From: an uncultured Novosphingobium sp.
GTDB taxonomy: Bacteria; Pseudomonadota; Alphaproteobacteria; Sphingomonadales; Sphingomonadaceae
NCBI GenBank assembly: GCA_946886365.1
Contig: CAMPIM010000049.1
Span: forward strand, 1 to 24,558
Direction: 5' to 3'
DNA length: 24,558 nt
A program made the translations under genes and the position numbers. Below, in pieces: positions 1 through 7,724 of the stretch. The notes beneath the pieces are model-generated. The model worked only from the letters and a program-made list of their open reading frames with translations. It had not been told where the DNA came from and made no database searches. Positions within the stretch are counted from its first letter, which is position 1, and each line of letters begins with the position of its first letter.

Positions 1-70
1 GTCATTTCTATCCGGCGCTTACACGAAATTTATTCGATAATATATCTTATGTTAATAACAATACCACAAC

Positions 71-91
71 TGTCCATGTCCAGTGTGTCCA
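71..91. repeat. Tandem TGTCCA repeats upstream of the transposase operon
   Basis: TGTCCA occurs at 71-76, 77-82 and 86-91, and again at 147-152 across the first codons of the first recombinase gene. One inverted copy lies at 4061-4066, beyond the third gene. The last copy of the cluster is embedded in a small dyad, CAGTG (81-85) and CACTG (90-94). Such clustered short repeats could be binding sites for the recombinases or for a repressor. That role is inferred only from position. Confidence 0.35.
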
Positions 92-145
92 CTGTGAGGG
101 TGGAAAGCTTGCGGTTGGGGGCATGTTTCAACAATATCTGCCACC

Positions 146-1360
146 ATGTCCACTGCGTCTTCACCGTCGCCTTGGCAGGCTGCGCGCATCGAGTTGCCCG
201 ATGGTCATCAATCGTGGACGGTGCTGGATGACTGCGGCGATATCGTCGAGTGCTGTCGTCGCTGGATCGTTCATCTTGAGCAGACTCACGCGTCGCCCAA
301 CACCGTGCGGGCCTACGTCCGCCATGTCGTCGAGTTCGCGAATTTCCTGAGCGCGAACGACGCCGGGCTCCACCAGGCTACGGTGCCGCTTTATGATAGC
401 TTTCTGGCTTGGCGGCTCGCCACGCGAAAAGACGCCTTGCCGAGTCCCCGGTTGGTCTTGCTGGGAAAGCAGGCAACGAGGGTCTTGGCTCCTGCGACGC
501 GGAACCAGATCCAGCTTGCGATCAAATCATTCTACCGCTTCTTCAATGGTGCCGACGACTTTACGATCGATACGGCCGAGGTTGCCAAGGCCTATGACGG
601 TCATCGCATCTACAAGCCTTTCCTGGAGCACATCAGCCAGCGCCGCACGACGCGACGCAAGGACCGTTATCTGTCCGGCGATCCTGGGCGCGTTCAGCAG
701 AAGGTGCTCAAGAAACGGCTGACACCGACCGAGGTGCTGAGGCTGATCGAGGGCTGCAACCTGGCTCGTGACGCGTTCTTGATTGTGCTGCTTTACAATA
801 CGGGCCTGCGGATCGGCGAAGCATTGGGCCTGCACCATATTGATATCGATCTGCTGGAAAAGGTCGTCTGGGTCATTCCACGCGAGGACAACGCCAATGG
901 CGCCCGCGCGAAATCCGGTCGGACACGCGGTGTCCCGGTGCATGACTATGTGCTCAACATGTACGTCGATTATCTCACCAGCGACGAATATCTGCCGGCC
1001 TTTGAGTCGGGCAGCGAATATGTCTTCGCCAATGTCAGGGCCGGCGCCATCGGACACGCCATGAGCCTGTCCTACGCCCAGAAGCTCAAGGACTTGCTGG
1101 AGCAACGCACGCATATCGACTTCAGCTGGCACATGTTCCGTCACAGCCACGCCTCCGAAGCGATCGCGGCGGGATACAGTCTGATCGAGGTGGCTGATCG
1201 TCTGGGGCATGCAAGCCCACAGACGACAGCCGCCTTCTACCAGCACCTGTTCGCCTCGGAAATCCGCGGTCTTTACCTCAACGGACCAGAACAAGTGCAT
1301 GAAAGACTTGAGAAACTCCGTGAGGCCGAGCTGCTTGGAAAGGATCTGCGATGGTCATGA
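146..1360 (+). CDS. tnpA: Tyrosine recombinase, TnpA-like (first of Tn554-type set)
   Basis: A 404-residue site-specific integrase that would cut and rejoin DNA through a covalent 3'-phosphotyrosine. The N-terminal SAM-like core-binding domain lies at about residues 30-145, with the typical TxxxYxxHVxxF-type helix near 50-70. The catalytic domain lies at about 190-370. Visible active-site residues are Arg222 (NTGLRIGEAL), Lys256 on the beta-hairpin (AKSGRTRG), His329 and Arg332 (HMFRH), His355 (LGHAS) and Tyr365 (FYQHL), so the enzyme looks intact. The length is close to that of Tn554 TnpA (about 360). No convincing ribosome-binding site precedes the ATG at 146; the start was chosen because the core-binding domain begins soon after it. 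The 3' end overlaps the next recombinase gene by 10 bases. Confidence 0.85.
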   Translation: MSTASSPSPWQAARIELPDGHQSWTVLDDCGDIVECCRRWIVHLEQTHASPNTVRAYVRHVVEFANFLSANDAGLHQATVPLYDSFLAWRLATRKDALPSPRLVLLGKQATRVLAPATRNQIQLAIKSFYRFFNGADDFTIDTAEVAKAYDGHRIYKPFLEHISQRRTTRRKDRYLSGDPGRVQQKVLKKRLTPTEVLRLIEGCNLARDAFLIVLLYNTGLRIGEALGLHHIDIDLLEKVVWVIPREDNANGARAKSGRTRGVPVHDYVLNMYVDYLTSDEYLPAFESGSEYVFANVRAGAIGHAMSLSYAQKLKDLLEQRTHIDFSWHMFRHSHASEAIAAGYSLIEVADRLGHASPQTTAAFYQHLFASEIRGLYLNGPEQVHERLEKLREAELLGKDLRWS

Positions 1361-3477
1361 AACCGTTGGTGGTCGTGGGTGGAACGCCGCACGAAACCGA
1401 GCGCTACCACAACTGGCTCGGCGCCAGGCTCGCGGAAATATCCCCGCTGCTCGTCGCCAATAGCGTCTGGTCCAATAGCCTGATGACCGAAGTGTTCGGC
1501 CATCCCTGGCTCAGCCTGACATATGCACGCTTGTCGCTCGACGCCCAAGTTTCGGTGCTGACCAATGAGATCAAAACATATCTTGTGGCCTCGGTGCTCG
1601 ATGATCGCAAGGCCGACGCCCATTGGTTCCAGCGTCGGATCCCGGTGATCCAATATCTGGTTGAGGAAGGAGCCGGCCTGCTTCAGCGCTTTGACGCGGC
1701 TTGTCTTGCTGATATCGCTCATCCAGACTTCGCCCCTGCCGCTGATGGGGTTGGACCTCGATGCCATAACGAGGAAGTTCTGGCCCTTTATGCCGTCTGG
1801 TATGGGGAGCGGCATCAACGCCGTAGGCAGAGCCAGACACGCCATTGGATCCGCGACGGAGAAATCGTAACCAGCCACTATCGGGCACCGGAAGTGCAAC
1901 TGTTCGGCGAAATCCATCGTTTTGCGGTCGTAAACCGCGCGCAGATGGCAGCCCTGACCGAACGCGACATCATCCTGCTCAACGATCTATACAGCGAGGA
2001 AGACACGCGCTTCCGTGACCGGCAGCGCCGGAGCGACAGCTATCTGAACTTCCTATGCTTCGAGCCGTGGTTGCGGCCGTTGATGCGGGCGTTCCTGCTC
2101 GACAAGGTCGCGCATGGCGAACTCGGCCCGGGCACTGTCGTAAAAATGCTGTCGCGATTACGGGTGTTCACTCGGTTCCTGCGTGAAGCGCGTATTGCGG
2201 ATGCCAAGCAAATCAATGACCTGACGATGGAGCGCTATCTGGCATGGGGCAATGCCCACGATACTAAGGGCAAGAACTGGTACACCGACATCGTCCAACT
2301 CATGCGCGCAGCGCCGGTTCTGCTGCCTGGGCAATGGCCGCGGATCGCGCTCGACAAGCGGGCTGCACGGAGGATCCATTACAAACAGGCTCCGGACGAT
2401 CCCCGTAACCGGCTCTATGCTTCACGCGAAGGCGCCAATCGGGCGGCGCCCCCGGAAGCCTTGGCGGCGATGATGACGAAGTTGGACGAACTGCCCGTAC
2501 CAATCCCCGCCATCTTCACGATCGGGTTGACGACCGGCGCTCGCGCCGAAGATCTGCACGCCCTGCTCTTCGACTGCTTGCAACCCGATCCGCACGATGG
2601 CCGGTTCATGATCTTCACTTTCTGGCAGAACAAGGTCAGCCGCTGGAATAGCAAGCCCTTGCTGGTGACCGATCCCGCGCATCAAACAATGATCAAGCTG
2701 ATCCAGGCCCAGCGGGATCATGTCAGGCAGCGCTATGGCCGTGCCACGAAATATCTGTTTCCCGTCTTCTACGGCAAGCGGGAAACGTTCCTTGGTTACC
2801 ATTGGACGTTGCAGGAGCTCAAAAAGCTGTGCCTCACCCACCACATCGTCGATAGCGAAGGCAGGCCGTTCGACTTCTCCTGGCATCCGCTGCGCCACCA
2901 CCATGGGACGCAAATGGCGGCCGAGGGCCATGATATCCTGAGCATCATGTTCGAACTGGGCCATGCTTCGCCCGACATGGCATCAATGTACATCAACAAA
3001 CGCCTGGATCTTAAGAAGAACGCCCTGCTCCGCAAGGGCAGCGGCCAGTTCTTCACCATCGAAGGCAAGGTTGATGAAACTGCCGGAGACCTTCTGCTGC
3101 GCAAGGAAACCATGATGGCGACACGGGTCTCTGGTGGCGCATGCACCCTACCCGGCCAGCTCGGCGAATGGTGCGAGCATGCCCATGCCTGTCTGACATG
3201 CCGGTTCTTCCGCGCGGACGGTGATGATATCGACCACTTCCGCTGCGAACGAGCTGGGCTCTATGTCGCTATCGAGGGCCTCGAACAGGAAGCCCGCAAT
3301 TACGAGGAAAACGGCCAGGCCCGCATGGCCGACATCACCCGCAAGCGACTCCAACGCAACAAGGACGTAGTGCACAACACCGACACCATCATCCGTTCCA
3401 TTGAGGAGGGCGGCCTCTATAAGGGCGCAAAGCAGCGCTACAAACCTGCCGCTGCACGGGAGGAAGCGTTGCCATGA
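1351..3477 (+). CDS. tnpB: Tyrosine recombinase, TnpB-like (second of Tn554-type set)
   Basis: A 708-residue tyrosine recombinase with a long N-terminal extension (about 1-225) before the core-binding region (about 230-330). The catalytic domain shows Arg398 (TTGARAEDL), His512 and Arg515 (WHPLRHHH), His538 (ELGHAS) and Tyr547 (MYINK). The C-terminal tail carries Cys598, Cys608, Cys614, Cys617 and Cys632, a spacing that suggests a small zinc-binding module, followed by a charged helical segment. This layout and size fit TnpB of the Tn554 family (about 630 residues), which acts with TnpA and TnpC. The start at 1351 has an AGGA (1341-1344) at good distance. A second in-frame ATG at 1357 overlaps the upstream stop as ATGA. 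The gene is tightly coupled to both neighbours. Confidence 0.87.
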   Translation: MVMKPLVVVGGTPHETERYHNWLGARLAEISPLLVANSVWSNSLMTEVFGHPWLSLTYARLSLDAQVSVLTNEIKTYLVASVLDDRKADAHWFQRRIPVIQYLVEEGAGLLQRFDAACLADIAHPDFAPAADGVGPRCHNEEVLALYAVWYGERHQRRRQSQTRHWIRDGEIVTSHYRAPEVQLFGEIHRFAVVNRAQMAALTERDIILLNDLYSEEDTRFRDRQRRSDSYLNFLCFEPWLRPLMRAFLLDKVAHGELGPGTVVKMLSRLRVFTRFLREARIADAKQINDLTMERYLAWGNAHDTKGKNWYTDIVQLMRAAPVLLPGQWPRIALDKRAARRIHYKQAPDDPRNRLYASREGANRAAPPEALAAMMTKLDELPVPIPAIFTIGLTTGARAEDLHALLFDCLQPDPHDGRFMIFTFWQNKVSRWNSKPLLVTDPAHQTMIKLIQAQRDHVRQRYGRATKYLFPVFYGKRETFLGYHWTLQELKKLCLTHHIVDSEGRPFDFSWHPLRHHHGTQMAAEGHDILSIMFELGHASPDMASMYINKRLDLKKNALLRKGSGQFFTIEGKVDETAGDLLLRKETMMATRVSGGACTLPGQLGEWCEHAHACLTCRFFRADGDDIDHFRCERAGLYVAIEGLEQEARNYEENGQARMADITRKRLQRNKDVVHNTDTIIRSIEEGGLYKGAKQRYKPAAAREEALP

Positions 3478-3953
3478 TCACAGGACCTGATCGACGGATC
3501 GCGACCCTCGACAATGCCAGGAGCCGGCGTAGCGCGGAAAAGCGCGCCGCGGTCGAGGATGCGATCATGCGCTTGCACGACAGCAAGCAGGCAGTGACGT
3601 TCGTCTCGGTTGCCCGGGAGGCCAAGGTCAGTCGGCAATATCTTTACAACAACTTCTGCGATGAAATCGGTGAGGAACGCACGGAAACCCGGTCGGAAAC
3701 CGACGTCATCAATGGCAAGAAGGTGCCCTTGCGCACGCCTGAGGAATATCGCCACATCGAAGCTGCCCTGCGCAACAAGATCGAGCGTCTGGAATCTGAT
3801 CTGAGGGACGCTCGCGCCGAAAAGGCCAAGGCTGACCGGACCGCCGAACGCGAGCGCGGCAAAGCCGAATACTGGCGCCAGCTCTACACCGCCGCCCTTG
3901 CGAGGGTCTCGCCGGGACAAGCCCCGGCGTCCCTACCCTCGGCTGACGACTGA
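3474..3953 (+). CDS. tnpC: TnpC-like accessory protein with HTH and coiled coil (DUF6262-like)
   Basis: A 159-residue protein starting at an ATGA overlap with the upstream recombinase. Residues about 20-60 look like a helix-turn-helix of TetR-like form (VSVAREAKVSRQYLYNNF). Residues about 90-145 are a heptad-rich, charged coiled coil with many Arg, Glu, Ala and Lys residues. The position as third gene and the size resemble TnpC of Tn554, which influences the frequency and orientation of transposition. The combination also fits the DUF6262 family found next to integrase pairs. The DNA-binding role is inferred from the HTH; no catalytic residues are visible. Confidence 0.75.
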   Translation: MITGPDRRIATLDNARSRRSAEKRAAVEDAIMRLHDSKQAVTFVSVAREAKVSRQYLYNNFCDEIGEERTETRSETDVINGKKVPLRTPEEYRHIEAALRNKIERLESDLRDARAEKAKADRTAERERGKAEYWRQLYTAALARVSPGQAPASLPSADD

Positions 3954-3976
3954 AACGCCGCGCATCAATCGGGTTA

Positions 3977-4037
3977 CGATCAAGGGAGTGGGAAGTACGC
4001 CGCCTTCGGCGGCTTACACTTCCCACTCCCTTGATCG
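3977..4037. repeat. Perfect 20-bp-arm palindrome with nested 6-bp hairpin
   Basis: The left arm at 3977-3996 is the exact reverse complement of 4018-4037. The 21-base centre contains a second perfect stem, GCCGCC (3999-4004) and GGCGGC (4008-4013), around a TTC loop. No T-run follows on either strand, so it is not a typical intrinsic terminator, although it could block transcription between tnpC and the convergent rhaI. It lies 24 bases after the tnpC stop. It may be an end or recombination site of the Tn554-like element, or an independent palindromic repeat. Confidence 0.8.
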
Positions 4038-4048
4038 TCCAAATTATC

Positions 4049-4077
4049 GGCGAAACACAATGGACAGGCGTTTCGCC
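4049..4077. repeat. 8-bp inverted repeat GGCGAAAC / GTTTCGCC
   Basis: GGCGAAAC at 4049-4056 pairs perfectly with GTTTCGCC at 4070-4077 across a 13-base loop that contains an inverted TGTCCA copy (4061-4066). It follows the larger palindrome directly. It could be a recombinase-binding dyad or part of a shared terminator; neither role is proven. Confidence 0.5.
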
Positions 4078-4133
4078 ATAACACCATGAAAATAAAACTA
4101 AAGACACATCTTGGTGTGGATATATGTTAAATA

Positions 4134-4210
4134 TGATCTGAATAGGAAGGGGTAGATGATAGAAAGGACACAGTCATATTCTGACCGCGCCCTTTCAAAT
4201 TTTCAGATCA
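4134..4210. repeat. 9-bp inverted repeat at the rhaI 3' end
   Basis: TGATCTGAA at 4134-4142 is the reverse complement of TTCAGATCA at 4202-4210; the latter includes the rhaI stop codon. The 59 bases between are A+T-richer than the surrounding genes. It could be a weak transcript-end structure for rhaI or the scar of an insertion. A chance match of this length in such a short interval is unlikely but not excluded. Confidence 0.35.
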
Positions 4211-5500
4211 GACGATCCCCGCGCCCAAGCCGACGGGCTTGCGCTCCTGCGCCTTGCGCTCGCGCCATAGGCTGGCGCGGTAGGTTGCGAGCACATCAAT
4301 CGCGCCGCCAGCCTCCAACCGTGCCTTGGCGATGATCGGTGCCACGTCGACATTATAAGCACGGCGCAGCGCCTGGAACGCCATCATTGTGTCATTGCCT
4401 TCCTGCGCGGCGTGCAGCGCGTCGCGATCGACCAGCAGCGCCTTGGCGTAGCAAGCCGTGATCGTCTCGGCAGACGACAGCATGGATTCGATCGGGTCGG
4501 TCACATTGTGCGACTGGTCGATCATGTAGCTGGGGTTGAACCCGTCGCGCGGGTGCATTTCCGCCTCGACCAGCTCATTGAAAACCAGATACAATTGGTG
4601 GGGATTGATCGAGCCGCTGTCCAGATCGTCGTCGCCATATTTGCTGTCGTTGAAGTGGAAGCCGCCCAGCTTGCCGAAGCGGTGCAGGCGCGCCACGATC
4701 TGTTCGATATTGACGTTGGGCGCATGGTGGCCAAGGTCGACCAGGCATTTGGCCTTCGGACCCAGTTCCTGTGCGGCCAGGATTGACGAACCCCAATCCG
4801 AAATGACGGTCGAGTAGAAGGCGGGCTCGAACATCTTATGTTCCAGCAGCATCCGCCAATCGTCGGGCAGCGCCGCATAGACCTGAGCTGCAGCTTCCAG
4901 ATAGCGGTCCAGGCTGCGGGCGAAGTCCTGCTGGCCCGGGAAGTTGGTTCCGTCGCCAACCCAGACGGTCAGATCGGTGGAACCCAGCTGACGGCCGATC
5001 TCGATGCACTCGATATTATGCTCAACCGCCTGCTGGCGGGTCGCTTCCACGGTCGAGGACAGTGATCCCGTGGCGTAGGTCTGAGCCTGTCCAACCTGAT
5101 CCTGGAAAGTGTTGGAATTGACGGCATCAAAACCCAAACCAAGGCTCTGAGCTTCCTCGAGCAGGCCTTTGTAATCGCTTACCTTGTCCCAGGGAAAGTG
5201 CGGCGAGACGCGTGGCGTAACGCGGCTCAGCTGGTTGATGACGGCGCAATCTTCCAGCTTCTCATGGATGTTGGTTGGCTCGCCCGCGATCGGGAACTTG
5301 GCGAAGCGGGTGCCACCCCGTCCCGCGCCCCAGCTGGGCACGGCAACGGAAAAGCCCGCGACGCGGTCCTTGATCGCGTCGATGTCGATGCCGGTGCGCG
5401 ACAGCTTGCGGCCGAGCGCGGCATAATCTTCTTCCAGTGCTTGCGCGTCGCGGGCATTGGATTCCGCGATCAGCTCAGCGGATATGGGCAGGTTGGTCAT
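4208..5500 (-). CDS. rhaI: L-rhamnose isomerase
   Basis: A 430-residue cytoplasmic TIM-barrel isomerase that converts L-rhamnose to L-rhamnulose, the first step of the phosphorylative rhamnose pathway. The length equals that of the Pseudomonas stutzeri-type enzyme (430). All expected metal ligands are present, offset by one from that enzyme: Glu220, Asp255, His282 and Asp328 for the structural site, and His258, Asp290 and Asp292 for the catalytic site. Lys222 sits beside the first Glu. The start at 5500 has a GGAGAGG about eight bases upstream. The gene follows rhaD by 23 bases on the same strand and is probably co-transcribed with it from the 7.6-7.7 kb control region. It belongs to the RhaI group, not to the RhaA family of Escherichia coli. 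Confidence 0.93.
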   Translation of the reverse strand: MTNLPISAELIAESNARDAQALEEDYAALGRKLSRTGIDIDAIKDRVAGFSVAVPSWGAGRGGTRFAKFPIAGEPTNIHEKLEDCAVINQLSRVTPRVSPHFPWDKVSDYKGLLEEAQSLGLGFDAVNSNTFQDQVGQAQTYATGSLSSTVEATRQQAVEHNIECIEIGRQLGSTDLTVWVGDGTNFPGQQDFARSLDRYLEAAAQVYAALPDDWRMLLEHKMFEPAFYSTVISDWGSSILAAQELGPKAKCLVDLGHHAPNVNIEQIVARLHRFGKLGGFHFNDSKYGDDDLDSGSINPHQLYLVFNELVEAEMHPRDGFNPSYMIDQSHNVTDPIESMLSSAETITACYAKALLVDRDALHAAQEGNDTMMAFQALRRAYNVDVAPIIAKARLEAGGAIDVLATYRASLWRERKAQERKPVGLGAGIV

Positions 5501-5523
5501 ATTGATAGCCTCTCCGTTGCCGA

Positions 5524-7635
5524 TCAGCGCGTGAACGCTTGGGCGTTGCCCGCATCGACATTGATCATGTTGCCGGTCGACTTGGCCGACATGTCGCCGG
5601 CAAGGAAGTAAACCGCTTCGGCGATGTCGGACGGCAGCACGTCGCGCTTCAGCATCGAACGCTGGCGGTAATGCTCCTCCAGCTCCTTGCCCGAGTCAAT
5701 GCCGTGCGCACCGGCGCGTTCCTTGCGCCAGTCGCCGTCCCAGATCTTGCTGCCCTTAATGACAGCGTCCGGGTTCACCGTGTTAACGCGGATGCCGAAG
5801 GGCGCGCCCTCCAGCGCCAGGCAGCGCGCCAGATGGTTAGCAGCCGCCTTGGCAGAGGCATAGGCCGACGCGTTGGTCGCCGCGGCAACGCCATTCTTCG
5901 AACCGATGAACACGATCGATGCGCCACCCTGCTCCTTCATCCGCTTCATCAGCGGGAAGGCTGCGCGGGCGGTGAGGAAATAGCCCTCGGCCAGCACGTC
6001 GTAATTCTTGCGCCACAGGGCAACGGTGGTTTCCTCGATCGGTGCCGACGACGCGATGCCCGCATTGGCGACCAGAATGTCAAGACCGCCGAACTCACGG
6101 GCGCAATCATCGAACGCGGCCTGGACCTGCGCTTCGTCCGTCACGTCGCAGACGGCGGCACGGATCACGTCCTTGCCGAACTGCTTGGCAAAGCCCGCCC
6201 GCACTTCCTCGATCGCGTCGGCGGCACGGTCGGCCAGCATGACGCAGGCGCCGTCCGCCAGCAGACGCGCGGCGGTCGCGGCCCCGATGCCGCCCGCGCC
6301 ACCCGTCACCAGGGCGATCTTGCCGACCAGCGGCTTGGGCTTGGGCATGCGCTGGAGCTTTGCTTCTTCCAGCAGCCAATATTCGATGTCGAACGCTTCC
6401 TGCTCGTCCAGCGCGATATATTCGCCGATCGCTTCGGCGCCGCGCATGACGTTGATCGCGTTGCCGTAGAACTCACCAGCCAGGCGCGCGGTGGTCTTGT
6501 CACCGGCGAAGGTGATGCGGCCGACACCCGGCACCAGCACGACGATCGGGTTGGCATCGCGCATCGCGGGCGAATTGGACCGCTTGCAACGCTCATAATA
6601 GGCCGCATACATGTCGCGATAGGCCGCGATCTGCTCCGCCAGATAGACGTCGTCCTGCAACTTCGCAGGATCGAGCGGCAGCGGCGCGATCTTGGTACGC
6701 AGGAAATGGTCGGGGCAGGATGTGCCCAGTCCGGCGAGGCGGAGGAATTCGGCCGAGCCGACAAATTCCAGCGCTTCGGCGTCGTCCGAATAATGGCCGA
6801 CCTTGGTGCGCGCGCCGGTCATCAGGCCGCGCAAGCGGGGCATCAGGTCGGCGGCGATCGCCGCACGATCGCTATTGGGAGCAACAACCTGACCACCAAA
6901 AGCAGGCTTTTGCGCCAGCTTGGCGTTCAGATAATTGGCCGCATCCGCGATCAGCTCGACCGTATGTTCGTAACAGGACTTGGCGCTGTCGGCCCAGCAG
7001 ATGATGCCATGGCCGGCGAGCATTACGCCTTCGACGCCTGGGTTCGCCTTCACATAATCGCGCAGCTGCACGCCCAGCGTGTAGCCGGGGCGCTTCCACG
7101 GCAGCCAACCGATCTTGCCGCCCCAGATTTCCTTGGTCGCGGCTTCGCCACCGGAAGAAGCGGCCAGTGCGATGATGGCGTCGGGATGAACGTGATCGAC
7201 ATGTGCAAAAGGAAGTAGCGAATGCAGCGGGGTGTCGATCGAGGCGGCGCGGGGGTTCAGGTTGAACGTGCAGTGAGGCAGGTAGCCGACCATCTTGTCG
7301 TCGTCGTCGGGGCCGCCATAATGCTTCTCAAGGCCTAGCAGCTTTTCCTGATAGAGCGTTGAAAAGCCATCCAGCTTCATCGAACCGATGTCGCCGCCGG
7401 AACCCTTGACCCACAGCACTTCGGTCTGCGCGCCCGTCAGGGGATCGGTCTCCACGATCTTGGCGGAGGTGTTGCCGCCGCCGAAATTGGTCACCGTCAG
7501 GTCCGAACCGAGCAGGTTCGACCGATAGAGGAGCAATTCGGAAGGGCTGAGAGTCGCGGCGACGCCGTCATCCCAGCGGCTGGAGGGGACGGCAAAGGGA
7601 ATGGCCGCCGACGAGACTGGATTTTGCATGTTCAT
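5524..7635 (-). CDS. rhaD: Bifunctional rhamnulose-1-phosphate aldolase / lactaldehyde dehydrogenase (SDR)
   Basis: A two-domain enzyme of 703 residues, also called RhaEW in comparative work. The N-terminal class II aldolase domain (about 20-430) would split L-rhamnulose-1-phosphate into DHAP and L-lactaldehyde. It shows zinc-ligand histidines His148 and His150 (HVDHVH) and His209 (AGHG). The C-terminal short-chain dehydrogenase domain (about 435-703) has the TGGAGGIG nucleotide-binding motif (444-451), NAG (524-526), a serine near 579 and Tyr592-x3-Lys596. It would oxidise lactaldehyde to lactate with NAD. The ATG at 7635 is chosen because AGGAG (7640-7644) precedes it. An in-frame ATG at 7629 is nearly as good, and an in-frame TTG at 7671 lacks a well-spaced site. 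It is the first gene of the rhaD-rhaI unit. Confidence 0.92.
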   Translation of the reverse strand: MNMQNPVSSAAIPFAVPSSRWDDGVAATLSPSELLLYRSNLLGSDLTVTNFGGGNTSAKIVETDPLTGAQTEVLWVKGSGGDIGSMKLDGFSTLYQEKLLGLEKHYGGPDDDDKMVGYLPHCTFNLNPRAASIDTPLHSLLPFAHVDHVHPDAIIALAASSGGEAATKEIWGGKIGWLPWKRPGYTLGVQLRDYVKANPGVEGVMLAGHGIICWADSAKSCYEHTVELIADAANYLNAKLAQKPAFGGQVVAPNSDRAAIAADLMPRLRGLMTGARTKVGHYSDDAEALEFVGSAEFLRLAGLGTSCPDHFLRTKIAPLPLDPAKLQDDVYLAEQIAAYRDMYAAYYERCKRSNSPAMRDANPIVVLVPGVGRITFAGDKTTARLAGEFYGNAINVMRGAEAIGEYIALDEQEAFDIEYWLLEEAKLQRMPKPKPLVGKIALVTGGAGGIGAATAARLLADGACVMLADRAADAIEEVRAGFAKQFGKDVIRAAVCDVTDEAQVQAAFDDCAREFGGLDILVANAGIASSAPIEETTVALWRKNYDVLAEGYFLTARAAFPLMKRMKEQGGASIVFIGSKNGVAAATNASAYASAKAAANHLARCLALEGAPFGIRVNTVNPDAVIKGSKIWDGDWRKERAGAHGIDSGKELEEHYRQRSMLKRDVLPSDIAEAVYFLAGDMSAKSTGNMINVDAGNAQAFTR

Positions 7636-7687
7636 GGCGCTCCTATTATCATTTGCGCTTTCCTCTATCAATCCTTTGCGTTACTAA

Positions 7688-7704
7688 TCGATCATATTCG
7701 ATCA
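7688..7704. promoter_or_regulatory. Candidate operator: TCGATCA direct repeats in the rhaD/rhaK divergent region
   Basis: The 89 bases between the divergent rhaD and rhaK starts (7636-7724) hold TCGATCA at 7688-7694 and again at 7698-7704. The period is 10 bp, one helical turn, and the surrounding sequence is A+T-rich. Repeats at helical spacing are common in DeoR-family operators, and a DeoR regulator gene closes this cluster. Binding is inferred; no -35/-10 pair could be assigned with confidence. Confidence 0.4.
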
Positions 7705-7724
7705 AACAATATGAGAAAAGTTTC

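Larger units (their letters stand above)
146..3953 (+). mobile_element. Tn554-like transposition module (tnpA-tnpB-tnpC arrangement)
   Basis: Three overlapping genes encode a tyrosine recombinase of about 400 residues, a longer tyrosine recombinase of about 700 residues with a Cys-rich C-terminal part, and a small HTH/coiled-coil protein. Gene order and relative sizes match the TnpA-TnpB-TnpC set of the Tn554 family. The reading frames overlap by 10 and 4 bases, so they are surely co-translated. No passenger gene is visible between the third gene and the convergent rhamnose operon. The ends of the element are not defined: the left end may lie before the window, and the right end may be in the palindrome-rich stretch 3954-4210. 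Confidence 0.75.

Noticed and set aside
5539..7218. Long plus-strand open frame (559 codons) opposite rhaD
   Set aside because: It is the antisense shadow of a high-G+C gene with clear aldolase and SDR motifs on the minus strand; the translation is Arg/Gly/His-rich with no recognisable domain.
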